Shown in pieces: positions 1 to 11,703 of a stretch of 64,000 nucleotides of DNA. The position numbers and the translations under genes are program-made. Each line of letters begins with the position of its first letter. Positions within the stretch are counted from its first letter, which is position 1. Below the pieces are notes generated by a model. That model saw only the letters and a list, made by a program, of their open reading frames with translations. It was not told the origin of the DNA and did not search any database. Origin of the DNA: Medicago truncatula (lineage: Eukaryota; Streptophyta; Magnoliopsida; Fabales; Fabaceae); NCBI RefSeq assembly GCF_003473485.1, contig NC_053047.1, forward strand, positions 32,722,972-32,786,971, in the 5' to 3' direction.

Positions 1-4
1 TTAA

Positions 5-115
5 GAGTCGCAGGTGGTTGATCTGAGCCAGGAGGTGGAGTACCTGAATTATCAAGATCAGGTACACCACGATGTGACTAATGGTGGGTATGACCAGGAT
101 CATATACCAGAGTGA
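5..115 (+). other. Short open stretch at window edge, unidentified
   Basis: A 36-codon open stretch runs from just after a stop at 2-4 to a stop at 113-115. It is rich in Gln, Asp and His. It could be the 3' end of a coding region or transposon gene lying left of the window, but nothing in it is diagnostic and I do not assign a function. Confidence 0.15.
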
Positions 116-181
116 CAGCATATAGCATATGACGATGACATTGCAGAAGCGGCTGCCCCAGCAGTGTTACCTTTGGAGCCT

Positions 182-765
182 ACCTTATCTAGCATTAGTT
201 ATATAGAATTGGTCGAAACCTTATCTAAATTATAAAATTAATAGGCGCCATGTTTCCCATAGATAATCTCTCTCATATTTTTCACTTTTAATTGATCAAA
301 AACAATGAAGAGAGAAAAAAGAAGAGAGAGAATAAACAAATGACGTGAGTATGAGAGAGAAAGTGGTTAAGAAGATGTCACAAACATCATTTTTTTAAGT
401 AATTAATATCCATCCACTCAGTACTCATCATAGTGAATATATAATGAGCGGTGCTACTTATCAAGAAAGAATACATCTCGAATGTATATTGCGAAGAAAA
501 CAAAGATGTTGAATCCTAAAATTGTTTAAAATACACATAGTAGATGAAAGGGAATAAAACCTGCGACATTACAATTACACCCGTCGCGATGCTGTCGTGA
601 GAATACAATTCGCGATATTTTCCATCTATGTCTGATTTGCTGACGTGGGAAAGCTCAGGCCAGTCACCAGTATCCACATAGGCGCCACGTTTCTAATCAC
701 AATCCATGGGGTTGAAACCTTATCTAGCATTAGTTATATATAATTGGTCGAAACCTTTCTAAAAA
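182..765. repeat. Pair of ~48-bp direct repeats 535 bp apart
   Basis: A block beginning ACCTTATCTAGCATTAG occurs at 182-229 and again at 717-765 with few differences. A second short block, ATAGGCGCCAYGTTTC, lies inside the pair at 241-256 and 678-693, in opposite order relative to the first block. The origin is unclear; it could be a decayed duplication or the edges of an old insertion. Confidence 0.5.
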
Positions 766-1519
766 TGGGATTGATTGAGTGGAGGGAGAGGTTTAAGCCT
801 TATCGTGTGTGACCACTCATAGATTAATTCATGGTCAAAATTCATTATCTAGATTAATCTTCTTTGTTTCCTCGTAAAGCTTTAATGAATCAAATCTGGC
901 AACTGAAAATGTGATGATCTTTGATGGTGTGCGTTGAGAGATCACAAATTACATAAACTTTTCTTATGATCAAACAGTTTGCAAATTGCACCGTAAGGAT
1001 TGCAATTTAATTCTTTCAAAGCACTCGAAGTTTTTCGTGGAAACAGTCCTTGAAACAAGAACATTATATGCGATTAAACTTAGGGCTGACTTGATAGTCA
1101 GTGCTAGAAACCTAAGAGTGTGTTCATCTCTGATATCGGAATTGAATTCCATAAATGCCAACAATTATTGTGTTGGGTCGGTCCATCCAAAGCTTCTCTT
1201 TAGCCGATTACTGAGTTTTTTTTTTTTTTTTTGAAAAAAAAAAGAAGAACATCATATGCACTTTGATGTTAATTAGTTCAATATATTCATCAAAACGTAC
1301 ACTTACTTGGTTCTCCAGTTTTAGATTCTTGTTCCTTATGTTCTATTCCATGCATGTTTTACACTTTTATTAGATGAACACTAGTTTCTACTAAGAGAAG
1401 CAAAATCTTGCTCACTATTAAACAACAATAATGTGTATATATACCAGTAGCCCTATATTTTTTATTTATTTTTTAGGAACAGTACACATTAATTTGCTTT
1501 GCAGTAATTTATGCAAAAT
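766..1519. other. Intergenic, no gene seen
   Basis: AT-rich spacer with poly-T and poly-A tracts near 1217-1243. Short open frames here have no recognisable product and no plausible splice context. Confidence 0.5.
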
Positions 1520-2136
1520 TCAGCAATGACCTCTGGATGGAATATCATATATATCGATCATATCCTGTATGAACAACATTAGATTAATTAGACAATGTGG
1601 TTGGATATTGTAAAAAATGATAAATGAATTAATAATTAATATATGTATAAACTTACTGAATGTATTCAACATTGATATTTGCATTAGGGAAGCGTGAGAT
1701 AGCAGCAAATGCTTCAGTTGACATGTGGAAAGTTTGGTGGCATGAAGATCTTGTACAAGTAATTTTATCAACAACTTTAACATCAATACTACTACCAACT
1801 TTGCATGGCTTATTGATTCCACTTATACACCTTATTCTGTATCTCCTTCCACATGCTGCCCCATTATCCCACAACCCTTCATTCACTGCCACAAATATAT
1901 TTCCTGGTGGAAACTGTTGTCTCCTATTCCCATCACAAGCTGTAGCTGCACAATCAAACATTGTTTTATTATATATATCATATATACGTAGGAATAAGAA
2001 ATATTGAATGAATAATATGGTTCTACTCACGTATATATGGAGGACCATAAGAAGAAGCAGTACCAACATCTGCAAGAATAATGCTCATTTGTTTGAGCAA
2101 TAAGCTTGAAATTATTACAAGGGTAAATGACCTCAT
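1520..2136 (-). CDS. EG45-like domain protein (plant natriuretic peptide-like)
   Basis: Three-exon model: 2136-2031, 1945-1657 and a tiny last exon 1532-1520, giving about 135 aa. Exon 1 supplies a hydrophobic signal peptide followed by the GTASSYGPPY segment typical of the family. Exon 2 carries TACDGN, the LWDNGAACGRRYRIRC core and DVKVVDKITC, which together read as the six-stranded double-psi beta-barrel (expansin-like domain 1 without the cellulose-binding domain). Cysteines are where family members have them. Proteins of this family are secreted to the apoplast and affect ion and water balance; that role is family knowledge. Donor GTGAGT and acceptor TGTGCAG are clear for intron 1. The third exon is uncertain: the frame reaches a stop directly after EYIQ, but that stop overlaps a GTAAGT donor, so either ending is possible. 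Confidence 0.85.
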
Positions 2137-4130
2137 TATTTGTTTTCAAGCTAAAATGCGCAGGCTATGGTTTTTTGCTTGATGGTGCAAAAAACCCTCC
2201 ACCTTATGAATCATATAACATCCATCACACTCAACCTTTTTATTGGTTTTGATGCTTCTTTTAACACGGGATTTCGATGAATTGACCTACTTTTCAGGAC
2301 CATTTTAGATAATAATATAAACTTCAATTGATAGGCTATATCTATGAACAGATCGGAAGAGACAAAACATATATTAGACCACAAAAACCGTTTTTGTTTT
2401 TTCTTTGGCAATTTTGTAAAAGTTCAATTATAGGGTTTCCGTTCAACCGCCACCAAAATTTAAGCAATCACATTCATATCATTTTAACCAGTTAATAGAA
2501 ACATGAACATTCTAATTTTTTTTGGTTTGAATCAATTTTATTTTATTATAAAAAATATATTTTATTTAAAAAACAAAAAGAAGTTTTTTTTTTTTTTTTA
2601 TAAAAAGAAGTCATCAATTGGATTTCATCCCAAAAATATTTGTTGTATTTTTTAAAATGTTGGATGCATTGAATGAACCCATATTATTCTTTTGATTTCC
2701 ACTATAATGAATGGAGGCAAAATCATTTGTTCTGTCTCTCTGCTGTAACTTAAATGCTCCTTTGTTTTTGTTTTTCTCTTTTCCTTAAGACTCTTGTATC
2801 TAAACAAGATCTTTATATCTGCCTAAGCACACCTTGTGTTGGTTGACTCTTTTGATGGTTATTAAATTTCATTTTAGCCTCTTAAAAAAAACCATATTAT
2901 TCCCTCAAATACATTTTCTAAGAAACGAAGGTGTCAATTTTTTTTTTATAAGAAATATTAACCAATTTTCAAATGTATTAGATGTTAAGTTTTACTGTAC
3001 ACTTATTTATTATAAAAGAGAATATTAAAAATAAGATAGTAGATTTAAGTATGTACAAAAATCTATATTACTCCCTTCATGAATATTTCATACATTCCCG
3101 TGATTATTTATTTCATTTCAAATGAGTTATTATAAATAATTATATTTATTAATTTATTCTTATTTTTTTTGCCATCTTGAGCTAAGAGTTAAGTAAAAAA
3201 CCGAGAAATATGCTAATACAGTAACTAATTAAGTTACCAAACTGAACATTTAAAATAAGGTAAGAAACTAGTCATCATGAGTTTTGCTTATATGCAGAGT
3301 TCGATGTTCGAATCCCGGATATTAATTCGTCACATAAAATGTGTGAGCTCCAACTACTGAGTTACTTAACCAAACAAAATGTGCAAAGATAAACTTCTAA
3401 TTGAAACATTTGATTTATATTATGAAATGGTTGATAAGAGCATTTGATTTATATTCTAATATGTTTTACAAAAAATACACATAAAAAAAAGTCCAATTAT
3501 GAAATCTTGTGGTTGCATCTAGCTTTTGTTTCGTGTTTTGACATGAATTGGATTATAAGGTTGTTGGTTAAGTACTTGAATCTATCAATATCATACCAGC
3601 CTTGGTATATGAAAGAGTGTTCCCAAGAAATGGAATTGAGTTTCATAATCTTAAAGTGTTGATATACTATAGAAATTTTCCTGCATTTTGAAATTTAGTA
3701 TTACGTTGTATTAATTATCGTATGGGACTTAGCATGTAAAAATGCCTCTCCATTCAATCCATCGCAAGTCAATTATTAATGGTGATATACGTGACTGCAA
3801 AATGCCTGACAAACATGTTGTAAATGTTCCAATATTTATAAAATACGCATTCAAAGGGGACTTAGCATGTAAATGTTTCCTGCACAGTTTTTGTTTGATT
3901 CTTTGCTCTCCTGTTACTTCATAATGATGTTTGTCGGGTTTAAATTTTTGTTAAGATGAAACCTCCAAAAATTCTACATTACAATGCTACATTTAATTTG
4001 TTGTTATTTTTAAAGCTTGTGCTTAAAATGGTAAGTTTATGAGCTCTTATAAGTGAACCACCTTAGGTTGCATACACACATTTGACCTCCACACCAAAAT
4101 GTGACACGTGACCTCCTTGTACCGTGTGAA
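2137..4130. other. Intergenic with decayed repeat pieces
   Basis: AT-rich spacer. The stretch about 2740-2890 resembles the 3' untranslated tail of a legume L1-type LINE (a CACCTTGTGTTGG block ending in a short A run). About 3280-3375 resembles the 3' half of a tRNA-like SINE (see separate entry). No gene recognised. Confidence 0.4.
3280..3375 (+). mobile_element. Partial tRNA-like SINE
   Basis: The segment has the TTATATGCAGRG block, a B-box-like GTTCGAATCCC, and the TGTGTGAGCTCCAACTACTG block that end-on matches the better copy at 35855-36003. The 5' A-box half is not recognisable, so the copy is truncated or decayed. Confidence 0.5.
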
Positions 4131-4339
4131 TCCATAAAAAAAAAACAATGAAACGTCCTCTCTCTTCCTCCATCCTCTGCCTTCCTTATTTCTCCAAGTC
4201 CCCACTCCGTCGTTCCCTCTCCTCCACCACCACCATCCCTCTTCTGTCTCCGGTGACGGCGGCTACCAAAAACCCCCCTTTGTCTCACCCGCAACCACCA
4301 TTGGCTGCTGCCATGGCCTCTCTCACTCTCCCTCGTCAA

Positions 4340-4855
4340 ACATCCTTGACATCTTCTCTTTCTCTCTCTCTCACTCACTCTCTCTCCCTCTCTCTCTCTC
4401 TCTCTCTCGCAGCCTACCTGCTCACCATCTTCTCTCTGTCTCGCAACCCACATCATCGCCATCTTCGTATGTATCTCACAGTCTCGTTCTGGTGCAACGA
4501 GTTTCGTGACAGAGACAACCACGACTAAGGAGAGGGGAGGCGACAAGAGGCTTCTGATCTCCGCAGAACGCAAGGCAGAAGGCCGACAGATACGAGGAGG
4601 AGCGGCGGAAGTGATGGGGAGGGGTGATATTTAGATCTGAGACGGTGGTGGTAGCGGTTGTGAAATTTGGTGTGAGGAAGACAACAATGTTGAGATTTAA
4701 AGGTCGGGATGGTGACGATGGTGGTGGTGCGGTGAGACGAGAGCATGAGATATGGTGATGATGGTGGTTAGATCTGACCGCGATTGTGGTGGTAGTGAGA
4801 TTTGAGGTCGATGACGGCGAAAATGGTGGTGGTTGGTGGCCGATGAGAAGGAAGG

Positions 4856-4892
<37 letters not shown>
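4340..4892. repeat. (CT)n and (GA)n microsatellites about 450 bp apart
   Basis: A pyrimidine run of CT repeats lies at about 4356-4410 and a clean (AG)16 tract at 4861-4892. The sequence between is low-complexity and GGT/GAT-rich. Open frames across it (for instance 4148-4528) owe their length to this composition and are not credible genes. Confidence 0.75.
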
Positions 4893-4894
<2 letters not shown>

Positions 4895-5200
4895 GAAATT
4901 GCTAAATTGCCCCTGCCAACGGCACAAAGTGTGTACAACATAGAGTTGTCAACCTATCATTTTCCTAAGTTTATTTTAGGGTTAAAAAATGTGAAAAAGT
5001 TGTACATTCAGCTTTTTGAAAGTAAAGATCTTTTGAATTTATTCACGGAGACAAATTCAACAACATTCTATATGCTACTATTTGTCTTTATATAATAGTA
5101 AAAAAAATATGATCGAAATTTGTTACCGAAAGAATGCACATATTTTGGAGGAAATAAAGTATTACGTACTGAAAGTGATATGCCTTTTTAAAAAAATATT

Positions 5201-5325
5201 CAGTCCCTCGTCCTAAATTATAAGTCGCTTTGGAAAAAATTGTCCTAAATTATACATCGTTTTACAATATTAATAAAACATTATTGTTACTTTTGTTATT
5301 ATACCCCTAACTATTTACTACTCTC
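5201..5325 (+). mobile_element. 5' part of a Stowaway-like MITE (probable)
   Basis: The block starts near CAGTCCCTCGTCC and continues with CTAAATTATAAGTCG, the usual terminal sequence of legume Stowaway-like (Tc1/mariner-derived) elements. It is cut off by the solo LTR that starts at 5326. The matching 3' end, expected right of 6490, is not clear by eye. Confidence 0.35.
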
Positions 5326-6490
5326 TGTTGGAACAAAATGTGTTTAACATTATCACCTTTAAGTTTTCATAATAACAAGGTATTAAAAATGTTAATTGGA
5401 TATGCTAATATTTCTTCAAGTGTGCAAGACCATAGATAAGAAGTTAAATGTCTTTAATTCAAGTATAGGTTGTGGAAGAACAAATGAGAGCAATAAAATT
5501 TACAAAAAGGAAGCTTGTGTTGCAAGATAGAGTATGAAGAAGACAGCAAGACAGCTTCCGAAGACAAACATCGTCAGAAAACCATCAGAAGTTGACGTCA
5601 TCAGAGAGTCTCAAGAACCATCAGAAGCTGGAGTTCATCAGAGTCTGAAGACTGGAAGCTGAAGTTAGTTAAATGTTCTTTTTCTGAATGCAGAAGGAAT
5701 GGAAACCTAGTGCAATGGCTATTTCAGAGGAATTAGAAGGCATTGGATGCTTATCCACTGAAGAGTGCAGGAAAAGGACATAGTACAATTGTACAACCAC
5801 TACTCCACTCCTCATGTCTGCAATAGTACAAGACAACAGTTGTGACTACGCTGGTTATTCTTTATACAAGGAATGGATTTGAAATTGGTCCTTCTTGGGA
5901 CAATAACCAAATCAAGCAATAGATCATTAGTGATTATCAAGATTCAACAACGACTCTTTTTCATATGTTGGCAATCAACAACGTCTCTTTCACGCTTCAA
6001 TATAAAGGAGTGAAGACTTGAAGATTGTAAGTGCCAAAACTCTACTGAAATTGTTTCACATCAAAGTTCACTTAAAATTTCTTAACAACTTTTATATCTT
6101 AGAAACTCTAAAGTCTTAAGAGTCTGTATCTGATTTGTATTATGAACATCATTGATTGTACATCAAGTGTTCAACCTCAAACATATTTCTGTGTAATTGT
6201 GTTTGTTTAGAAGTCTCTTGCTTTTGTGCTTGAGCATACGAAGACTCTTGCGTGTGGGCTTGAGCATAGGAAACCTCTTGCTTTTGTGCTTGAGTAGTTT
6301 GAAGTCTTTTGCTTTTGTGCTTGAGCAATTGTAATAAGATATTGATTTTAGTGAACTCTCCTTGGAAAGTGCAAGGGGGACAAGACTACTTCCGGATTGT
6401 GGAAGGAACTTGTATAATTGTTTTGTGTCTTTCTCTCCTCTCTATCTCTTTACATTATCCGTTGCATAAGACTCTGAATTTTGTTCAACA
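5326..6490 (+). mobile_element. Solo LTR, probably Ty1/copia type
   Basis: A 1165-bp unit bounded by near-complementary ends: TGTTGGAACAAAAT at the left and GAATTTTGTTCAACA at the right, with canonical TG...CA termini. The flanks are CTCTC (5321-5325) and CTCTG (6491-6495), an imperfect 5-bp target duplication. No internal retroelement genes lie on either side, so it is an LTR left by recombination. Inside, a 30-31 bp unit (CTTGCTTTTGTGCTTGAG...) is tandemly repeated about four times at 6217-6330. Copia is suggested by the terminus style only. The end-to-end preservation argues for moderate age, but it cannot be dated from one LTR. Confidence 0.8.
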
Positions 6491-6748
6491 CTCTGAACAC
6501 TAGACTTAGTTTTAAAAAAAAAAACATTATTTTGAAATAAATTTTCTTTACAAAAATGATTAATATTTTTGAAGTTTTTAATGGAGAAGTAGTAAATTTG
6601 AGTAAATTCCTTTATTTTTGCAATAAAATTCTAAAAAGGTGACATTTGGGCGTGTATGTATGTAGTAAGTAGAACAAGATTGATTCAATGAAATGGCATT
6701 TGGGCATTCTTAATCCGTTTAGTTGCAATCCACTCACAGAGAACAATC

Positions 6749-8422
6749 ATGTCATTTTCAACTTTGAGATCTGTTCTTTTCTCTGTTTTCATACCCAATT
6801 TTTCACATTTTCAACAATCTCCAAACCCTAATTTCATTGGTTTATTCCCCTCTTCAATAAGCCTCTATTCACAATTACATCACCACCAAGATGAAGAAAA
6901 CAATCTCATTTCATCATTCAACAGCTTACTCCATCACAAGAATCCTACCCCACCCATCATCCAATTTAACAAGATTTTATCTTCCCTTGTAAAAGCTAAG
7001 CATCACTCCACTGCTCTTTCACTTCATCAACAAATGGAATTAAATGGAATTGTGTCAGATTTCTTCACTTTCAACATCCTCATCAATTGCTTTTCTCAAT
7101 TGGGTCTAAACTCTCTTTCTTTTTCTGTTTTCGGCAAGATTCTTAAAAAGGGTTTTGACCCAAATGCCATAACATTCAATACACTCATCAAGGGTCTCTG
7201 TCTCAAAGGTCACATCCATCAAGCATTGAACTTTCATGATAAGGTGGTAGCACAGGGATTTCATTTGGACCAAGTTAGCTATGGGACCTTGATTAACGGA
7301 TTATGTAAAGTTGGACGAATAACAGCTGCTCTCCAATTGCTGAAACGAGTTGATGGGAAATTAGTTCAGCCTAATGCGGTAATGTACAACATGATTATTG
7401 ATAATATGTGCAAAGCTAAGCTTGTTAATGATGCTTTTGATTTATATTCTCAAATGGTTGCTAAGAGAATTTCTCCTGATGATTTCACTTGTAATAGTTT
7501 AATTTATGGCTTCTGCATTATGGGTCAATTGAAAGAGGCAGTTGGTTTGTTACACAAAATGATATTAGAAAACATCAACCCTCGTATGTATACATTTAGC
7601 ATATTGGTTGATGCTTTTTGTAAGGAAGGAAAGGTGAAAGAAGCTAAAATGATGTTAGGTGTGACGATGAAAAAAGACATTATACTTGATGTTGTTACTT
7701 ATAACTCTTTAATGGATGGATATTGCTTAGTTAAAGAAATTAACAAGGCCAAAGATATATTCGATAGTATGGCCTCAAGGGGAGTCATTGCTAATGTTCA
7801 GAGCTATACCACCATGATTAATGGATTATGTAAGATTAAAATGGTGGATGAAGCTGTAAATCTCTTTGAAGAAATGCGTTGTAGAAAAATTATTCCTAAT
7901 GTGGTAACTTACAATTCCCTTATTGATGGTTTGGGTAAATTGGGGAAAATCTCTTGTGTGTTGAAGCTAGTCGATGAGATGCATGATAGAGGTCAACCAC
8001 CTAATATAATAACTTACAATTCTATATTGGATGCTTTATGCAAAAACCATCATGTTGACAAGGCAATTGCATTATTAACAAATTTGAAAGACCAGGGTAT
8101 TCGACCAGATATGTACACATACACTGTTCTTATCAAGGGATTGTGCCAAAGTGGAAAACTGGAGGATGCACAAAAAGTTTTTGAAGATCTTTTGGTCAAA
8201 GGCTATAATCTAGATGTCTATACATATACCGTTATGATCCAAGGGTTTTGTGTCAAGGGCTTGTTTGATGCAGCGTTGGCCTTGCTGTCAAAAATGGAAG
8301 ACAATGGATGCATTCCAAATGCTAAAACTTATGAAATAGTTATCCTTTCTCTGTTCGAAAAAGATGAAAATGATATGGCAGAGAAACTTCTTCGTGAAAT
8401 GATTGCAAGAGGTCTACTGTAA
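6749..8422 (+). CDS. P-class PPR protein, Rf-like, intact (557 aa)
   Basis: A single-exon gene with a clean ATG and a TAA stop. The first ~40 residues (MSFSTLRSVLFSVF...) are Ser/Arg-rich and hydrophobic without acidic residues, as in a mitochondrial presequence. From about residue 65 the protein is a run of roughly 13 tandem 35-residue PPR motifs with the repeated pattern TYNSLIDGLCK...G...EA...L...M...G..P. No E, DYW or SMR domain follows; it ends in MIARGLL. This layout is that of the restorer-of-fertility-like clade, whose members bind and process specific mitochondrial RNAs (family knowledge). The RNA target cannot be read here. A broken paralogue with the same C-terminal end lies at 15869-17448 in the opposite orientation. 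Confidence 0.95.
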   Translation: MSFSTLRSVLFSVFIPNFSHFQQSPNPNFIGLFPSSISLYSQLHHHQDEENNLISSFNSLLHHKNPTPPIIQFNKILSSLVKAKHHSTALSLHQQMELNGIVSDFFTFNILINCFSQLGLNSLSFSVFGKILKKGFDPNAITFNTLIKGLCLKGHIHQALNFHDKVVAQGFHLDQVSYGTLINGLCKVGRITAALQLLKRVDGKLVQPNAVMYNMIIDNMCKAKLVNDAFDLYSQMVAKRISPDDFTCNSLIYGFCIMGQLKEAVGLLHKMILENINPRMYTFSILVDAFCKEGKVKEAKMMLGVTMKKDIILDVVTYNSLMDGYCLVKEINKAKDIFDSMASRGVIANVQSYTTMINGLCKIKMVDEAVNLFEEMRCRKIIPNVVTYNSLIDGLGKLGKISCVLKLVDEMHDRGQPPNIITYNSILDALCKNHHVDKAIALLTNLKDQGIRPDMYTYTVLIKGLCQSGKLEDAQKVFEDLLVKGYNLDVYTYTVMIQGFCVKGLFDAALALLSKMEDNGCIPNAKTYEIVILSLFEKDENDMAEKLLREMIARGLL

Positions 8423-9046
8423 GACTGAAACTAGGTGAGATGATTATGTTAGACATTGTTATTTTGAACTGATATTTCTTTTGTTAAATTTGTTTATACT
8501 TCAAAAACAAATTTTATTAACGATCGCGAGAGGTCTATTGCATTTCATTTTTGTAGTTGCCTCTCCTAATTAGAAACAAATTATATTATTGATGTTTCTT
8601 TTGTTATGTTTGTTTAAACTTCAAAAACCGAGAAATCAGTGAGTTTCAACCTGAGGGGAAGTTGAAGAATTAGAATGTAATAGTTAGCATTGTCTTCGAA
8701 ATATTGGTTGTGTTAGGATTTTACAAGTTGTACTACACTTGCTATAGCCAATTTCTTATTCTCAATAGCTAATATATAGAACAGATTATAAAAAAGGTCT
8801 AAAAGCAAGACTCGTAATAGTTAAGGGAAAGAGAGAGTTAAAGAAGAAGAACGTTGTAAATACAATTTTCGTTTTTAGTTTTTGGAGTTGGAATCTCATC
8901 GCCATTGACTCTGCTGGATTTACAATTTCTCTTTCTCAGTCAGCAGCATGGTTGGACTACATGTTTATATGCACATCATTTTGATTCATAGTTTAAAAGT
9001 GTGTTGAAGAAGAAGTAAAAGTGTGTTGAAGAAGTTGTAAATATAA
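8423..9046. other. PPR 3' flank, no gene seen
   Basis: Downstream of the PPR stop. A short segment at 8526-8545 repeats the end of the PPR coding region (gcgagaggtctattg), suggesting a small local duplication of the gene's 3' end. Otherwise AT-rich. Confidence 0.4.
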
Positions 9047-9055
9047 TTTATTGTA

Positions 9056-9436
9056 GGGTAAATACCTCTTTTCGTCCCTGTAATATTAGCGAATTCCGGT
9101 TTTAGTCCCTGTAAAAAAAAAAAAAAATTAGATTTTGTCCCTGTAATTTCAGATTCTTCTACTTTTGGTCCCTCCTTTCATCAAGTCAACATAATCTACA
9201 TAAATTACGTCCTTGTAATTTCAGATTCCTCCCACTTTTGGTCCCTATAATTTCAGATTCCTCCACTTTTGGTCCCTCATTTTACGTACCATGTATGCAG
9301 ATTCTGCTTACGTGGTGGAATGAGGGACCAAAAGTGGAAGAATATGAAATTACATGGACAAAATCTAAATCTTTTTTTTTACAGGGACTAAATTGGAATT
9401 CGCTAATATTACAGGGACGAAAAGAGGTATTTACCC
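9056..9436. mobile_element. Mutator-type palindromic MITE with 9-bp target duplication
   Basis: A 381-bp element starting GGGTAAATACCTC and ending GAGGTATTTACCC. Its arms stay complementary for about 70 bp (the 'tttt-cgtccctgtaatattagcgaattcc' type of end). It is flanked on both sides by the exact 9-bp duplication TTTATTGTA (9047-9055 and 9437-9445), which is the Mutator superfamily hallmark. It has no coding capacity. The exact duplication suggests it is fairly young. Confidence 0.9.
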
Positions 9437-9445
9437 TTTATTGTA

Positions 9446-11688
9446 TTTCCTGCCTTATCCTTATAGAAGAAGTAACTTGTTATGGCTTGGCTTATATCAT
9501 TTCAGAGGCTTGTTTTTACAAGTAGTTACATTTATCTTGCATCAAAGGAAACAGGTGTGATGGGCATGGGTGCAGCTGGGACTGTTTATTAGGCTGAGTT
9601 TGTTGTAGATAAAAGTAAGCACCAAAAGCACTTATTTGTCTTCTACAAATGGTGGCTCAATTTTCAGAAAAGATACATGTGAGCTAGCAAGGGAAGAGAA
9701 AGGTCAGACATGTGTTTAGTAGTGTGTGGTGTATGTCAATGATAAGGGATGATATGATAAGAATTCAAGCATGAATTATGTTTCTACTGCATAATTGGTT
9801 TTCTGCATTTTTTATAGTTTTTAACAGAGCTGAAATTGATGCCTTAAAAGAATGTATATAGTGAATATAGATTAGTGCAGTTAGTCACTACCTAAGTATT
9901 CAATTTGAATGAATTCAACAAGTAGGATTCGTCGAATCGGCATGAAATTGATGTGCTTTCATTTACTGCATTCTCTTAAGATTTTGATAGTAATAAAATT
10001 GCACAATATGCTTGACATGTTTATAAAGGCTTTCAAATTATACTTATCCCGATGTTAGTGTTAAGAAGGCAAGTTTGCTAGTCAAACAAGTTTAAAATTC
10101 ATATAGGATTCTTGATGCAAAATATGGAAAGAAACCACAAATATATCCTCAAAGTAAAGGTTTGGACACATAAATAAGCCTACTTGCCAAATTTGAGGGG
10201 ATTTGAACTTTAATAACTCAGTTTGGACAAGTTAGTTCTGAATCTGAATTTAGTAACAACAATAGCGAACTAGGGTGGACAACTTCTGATACTGGTTAGG
10301 TTCTGAACTGTAATGAAGTCCAATAAGTTTTAATCACATGCAGGAATCCAATTCATGTTTGTTTGTTCATGTTGGCCACCTATAGAACTGTGTTTCTGTA
10401 AACTAGGACAGGATCTATATACTCAATCAAATCTATATTTTTTAATTTGGAAACATCAAGGTAAAAGATGATTCCATGGCTTTTGCAAATTAGATTTCAA
10501 ACAAAAATCTGATACGATGTTATAGAGATTGAATTCCCATTTTCAGGGAAAGCCTTATAATTCCTTGTAGTCTTTGGTGTATAGACACTGATTTATATTC
10601 TCCTTATGTTACTCAATTTATGCACAAATAGAAGTCTAAAAACGGCGATAAGAGTGGTTTTAGCGGGAACCAGAGGGTTATGATCAGAGTTTTACATATC
10701 AGGTTAGATTCTCCTATATTTCTCTTGATGTTTTAGGAATGTTTTAGGAATAAGGAATCATTTGAAAAATGAGTCCAAGTGGGTTAGCTGAGATTTCGGA
10801 CCTTCATACCCAAATTAGCCTAAATATAGAATAACGCATGGAACTTATATTGAGTAAAGGAAACTAAAATTGAAGTAAAACCACAATGCTGTGCAACTAT
10901 CATAATTAAAGTAAAAGCACAATTTTGTGCAACCATCATAAGATGAAAAACATGGATCCTTGGATGGATAATGATAGTAGTGCTAGTAACGATTGGGACG
11001 CTAGTATTGTTTTGATGCTCCATACTTAACTGGCTTCTCTCTTTTATCATAGAATGTTTATGAAACGTAACTTTTGTTTAATATTTTGGTGGATACCCTG
11101 ATTGTGTTTTTTGCGTATACACTAAGGATATAATTGTATATATTCTAGACATGCCACACCGTTATCTATGCACCTGATGCTTATATTTTATCACCATTGT
11201 GTCCACAATATTTTCATACTGCAACATACCGGGACCATCATGATTTAAATAAATTTTATTTTAGCACATGCCTTGTTATGTTCAGAATTGTAGAGAGCAC
11301 ACATGTATTCTGTTATGGTTGCTGGTTTAGCCTATATGCTGTTGTAATATTCCTTTTATCATCGTCAAATTCACTGCATAATTACTTTCTTCTTTGATAT
11401 TCCCTGACCTTATTTTCCTGCTCTCTTTGACTGAATTTTTGGCACTTGTTATTGAACACTATTTATTATGGTCTGGACTTTCTTTTCTGCTATAAACATA
11501 TAAGCTGAGACTTGAGAGGAGGAGCCCTCAAGGGATATTTTGGATATATATAATTAGGGACACTGAGCATGAGATTAAAAGCAAGTGAAGAACTATTTAA
11601 TATTGAACTAAGGTGGGAAAGTTTCATTACTTTTTAACTTATATGTCGATTGTTTGGAAAGTTTCATTACTTGTGGATTTTTATAAAT
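9446..11688. other. Long intergenic stretch, nothing recognised
   Basis: About 2.2 kb of AT-rich sequence. No frame longer than about 95 codons and no recognisable protein motif or RNA gene. It could include extended 3' transcript of the PPR gene. Confidence 0.45.
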
Positions 11689-11703
11689 CTAGGATAATTA
11701 TCG

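Noticed and set aside
4148-4573. Open frames on both strands over 4.1-4.6 kb
   Set aside because: They are driven by CT/GA low complexity, giving Ser/Leu or Arg/Glu runs with no domain or splice context.
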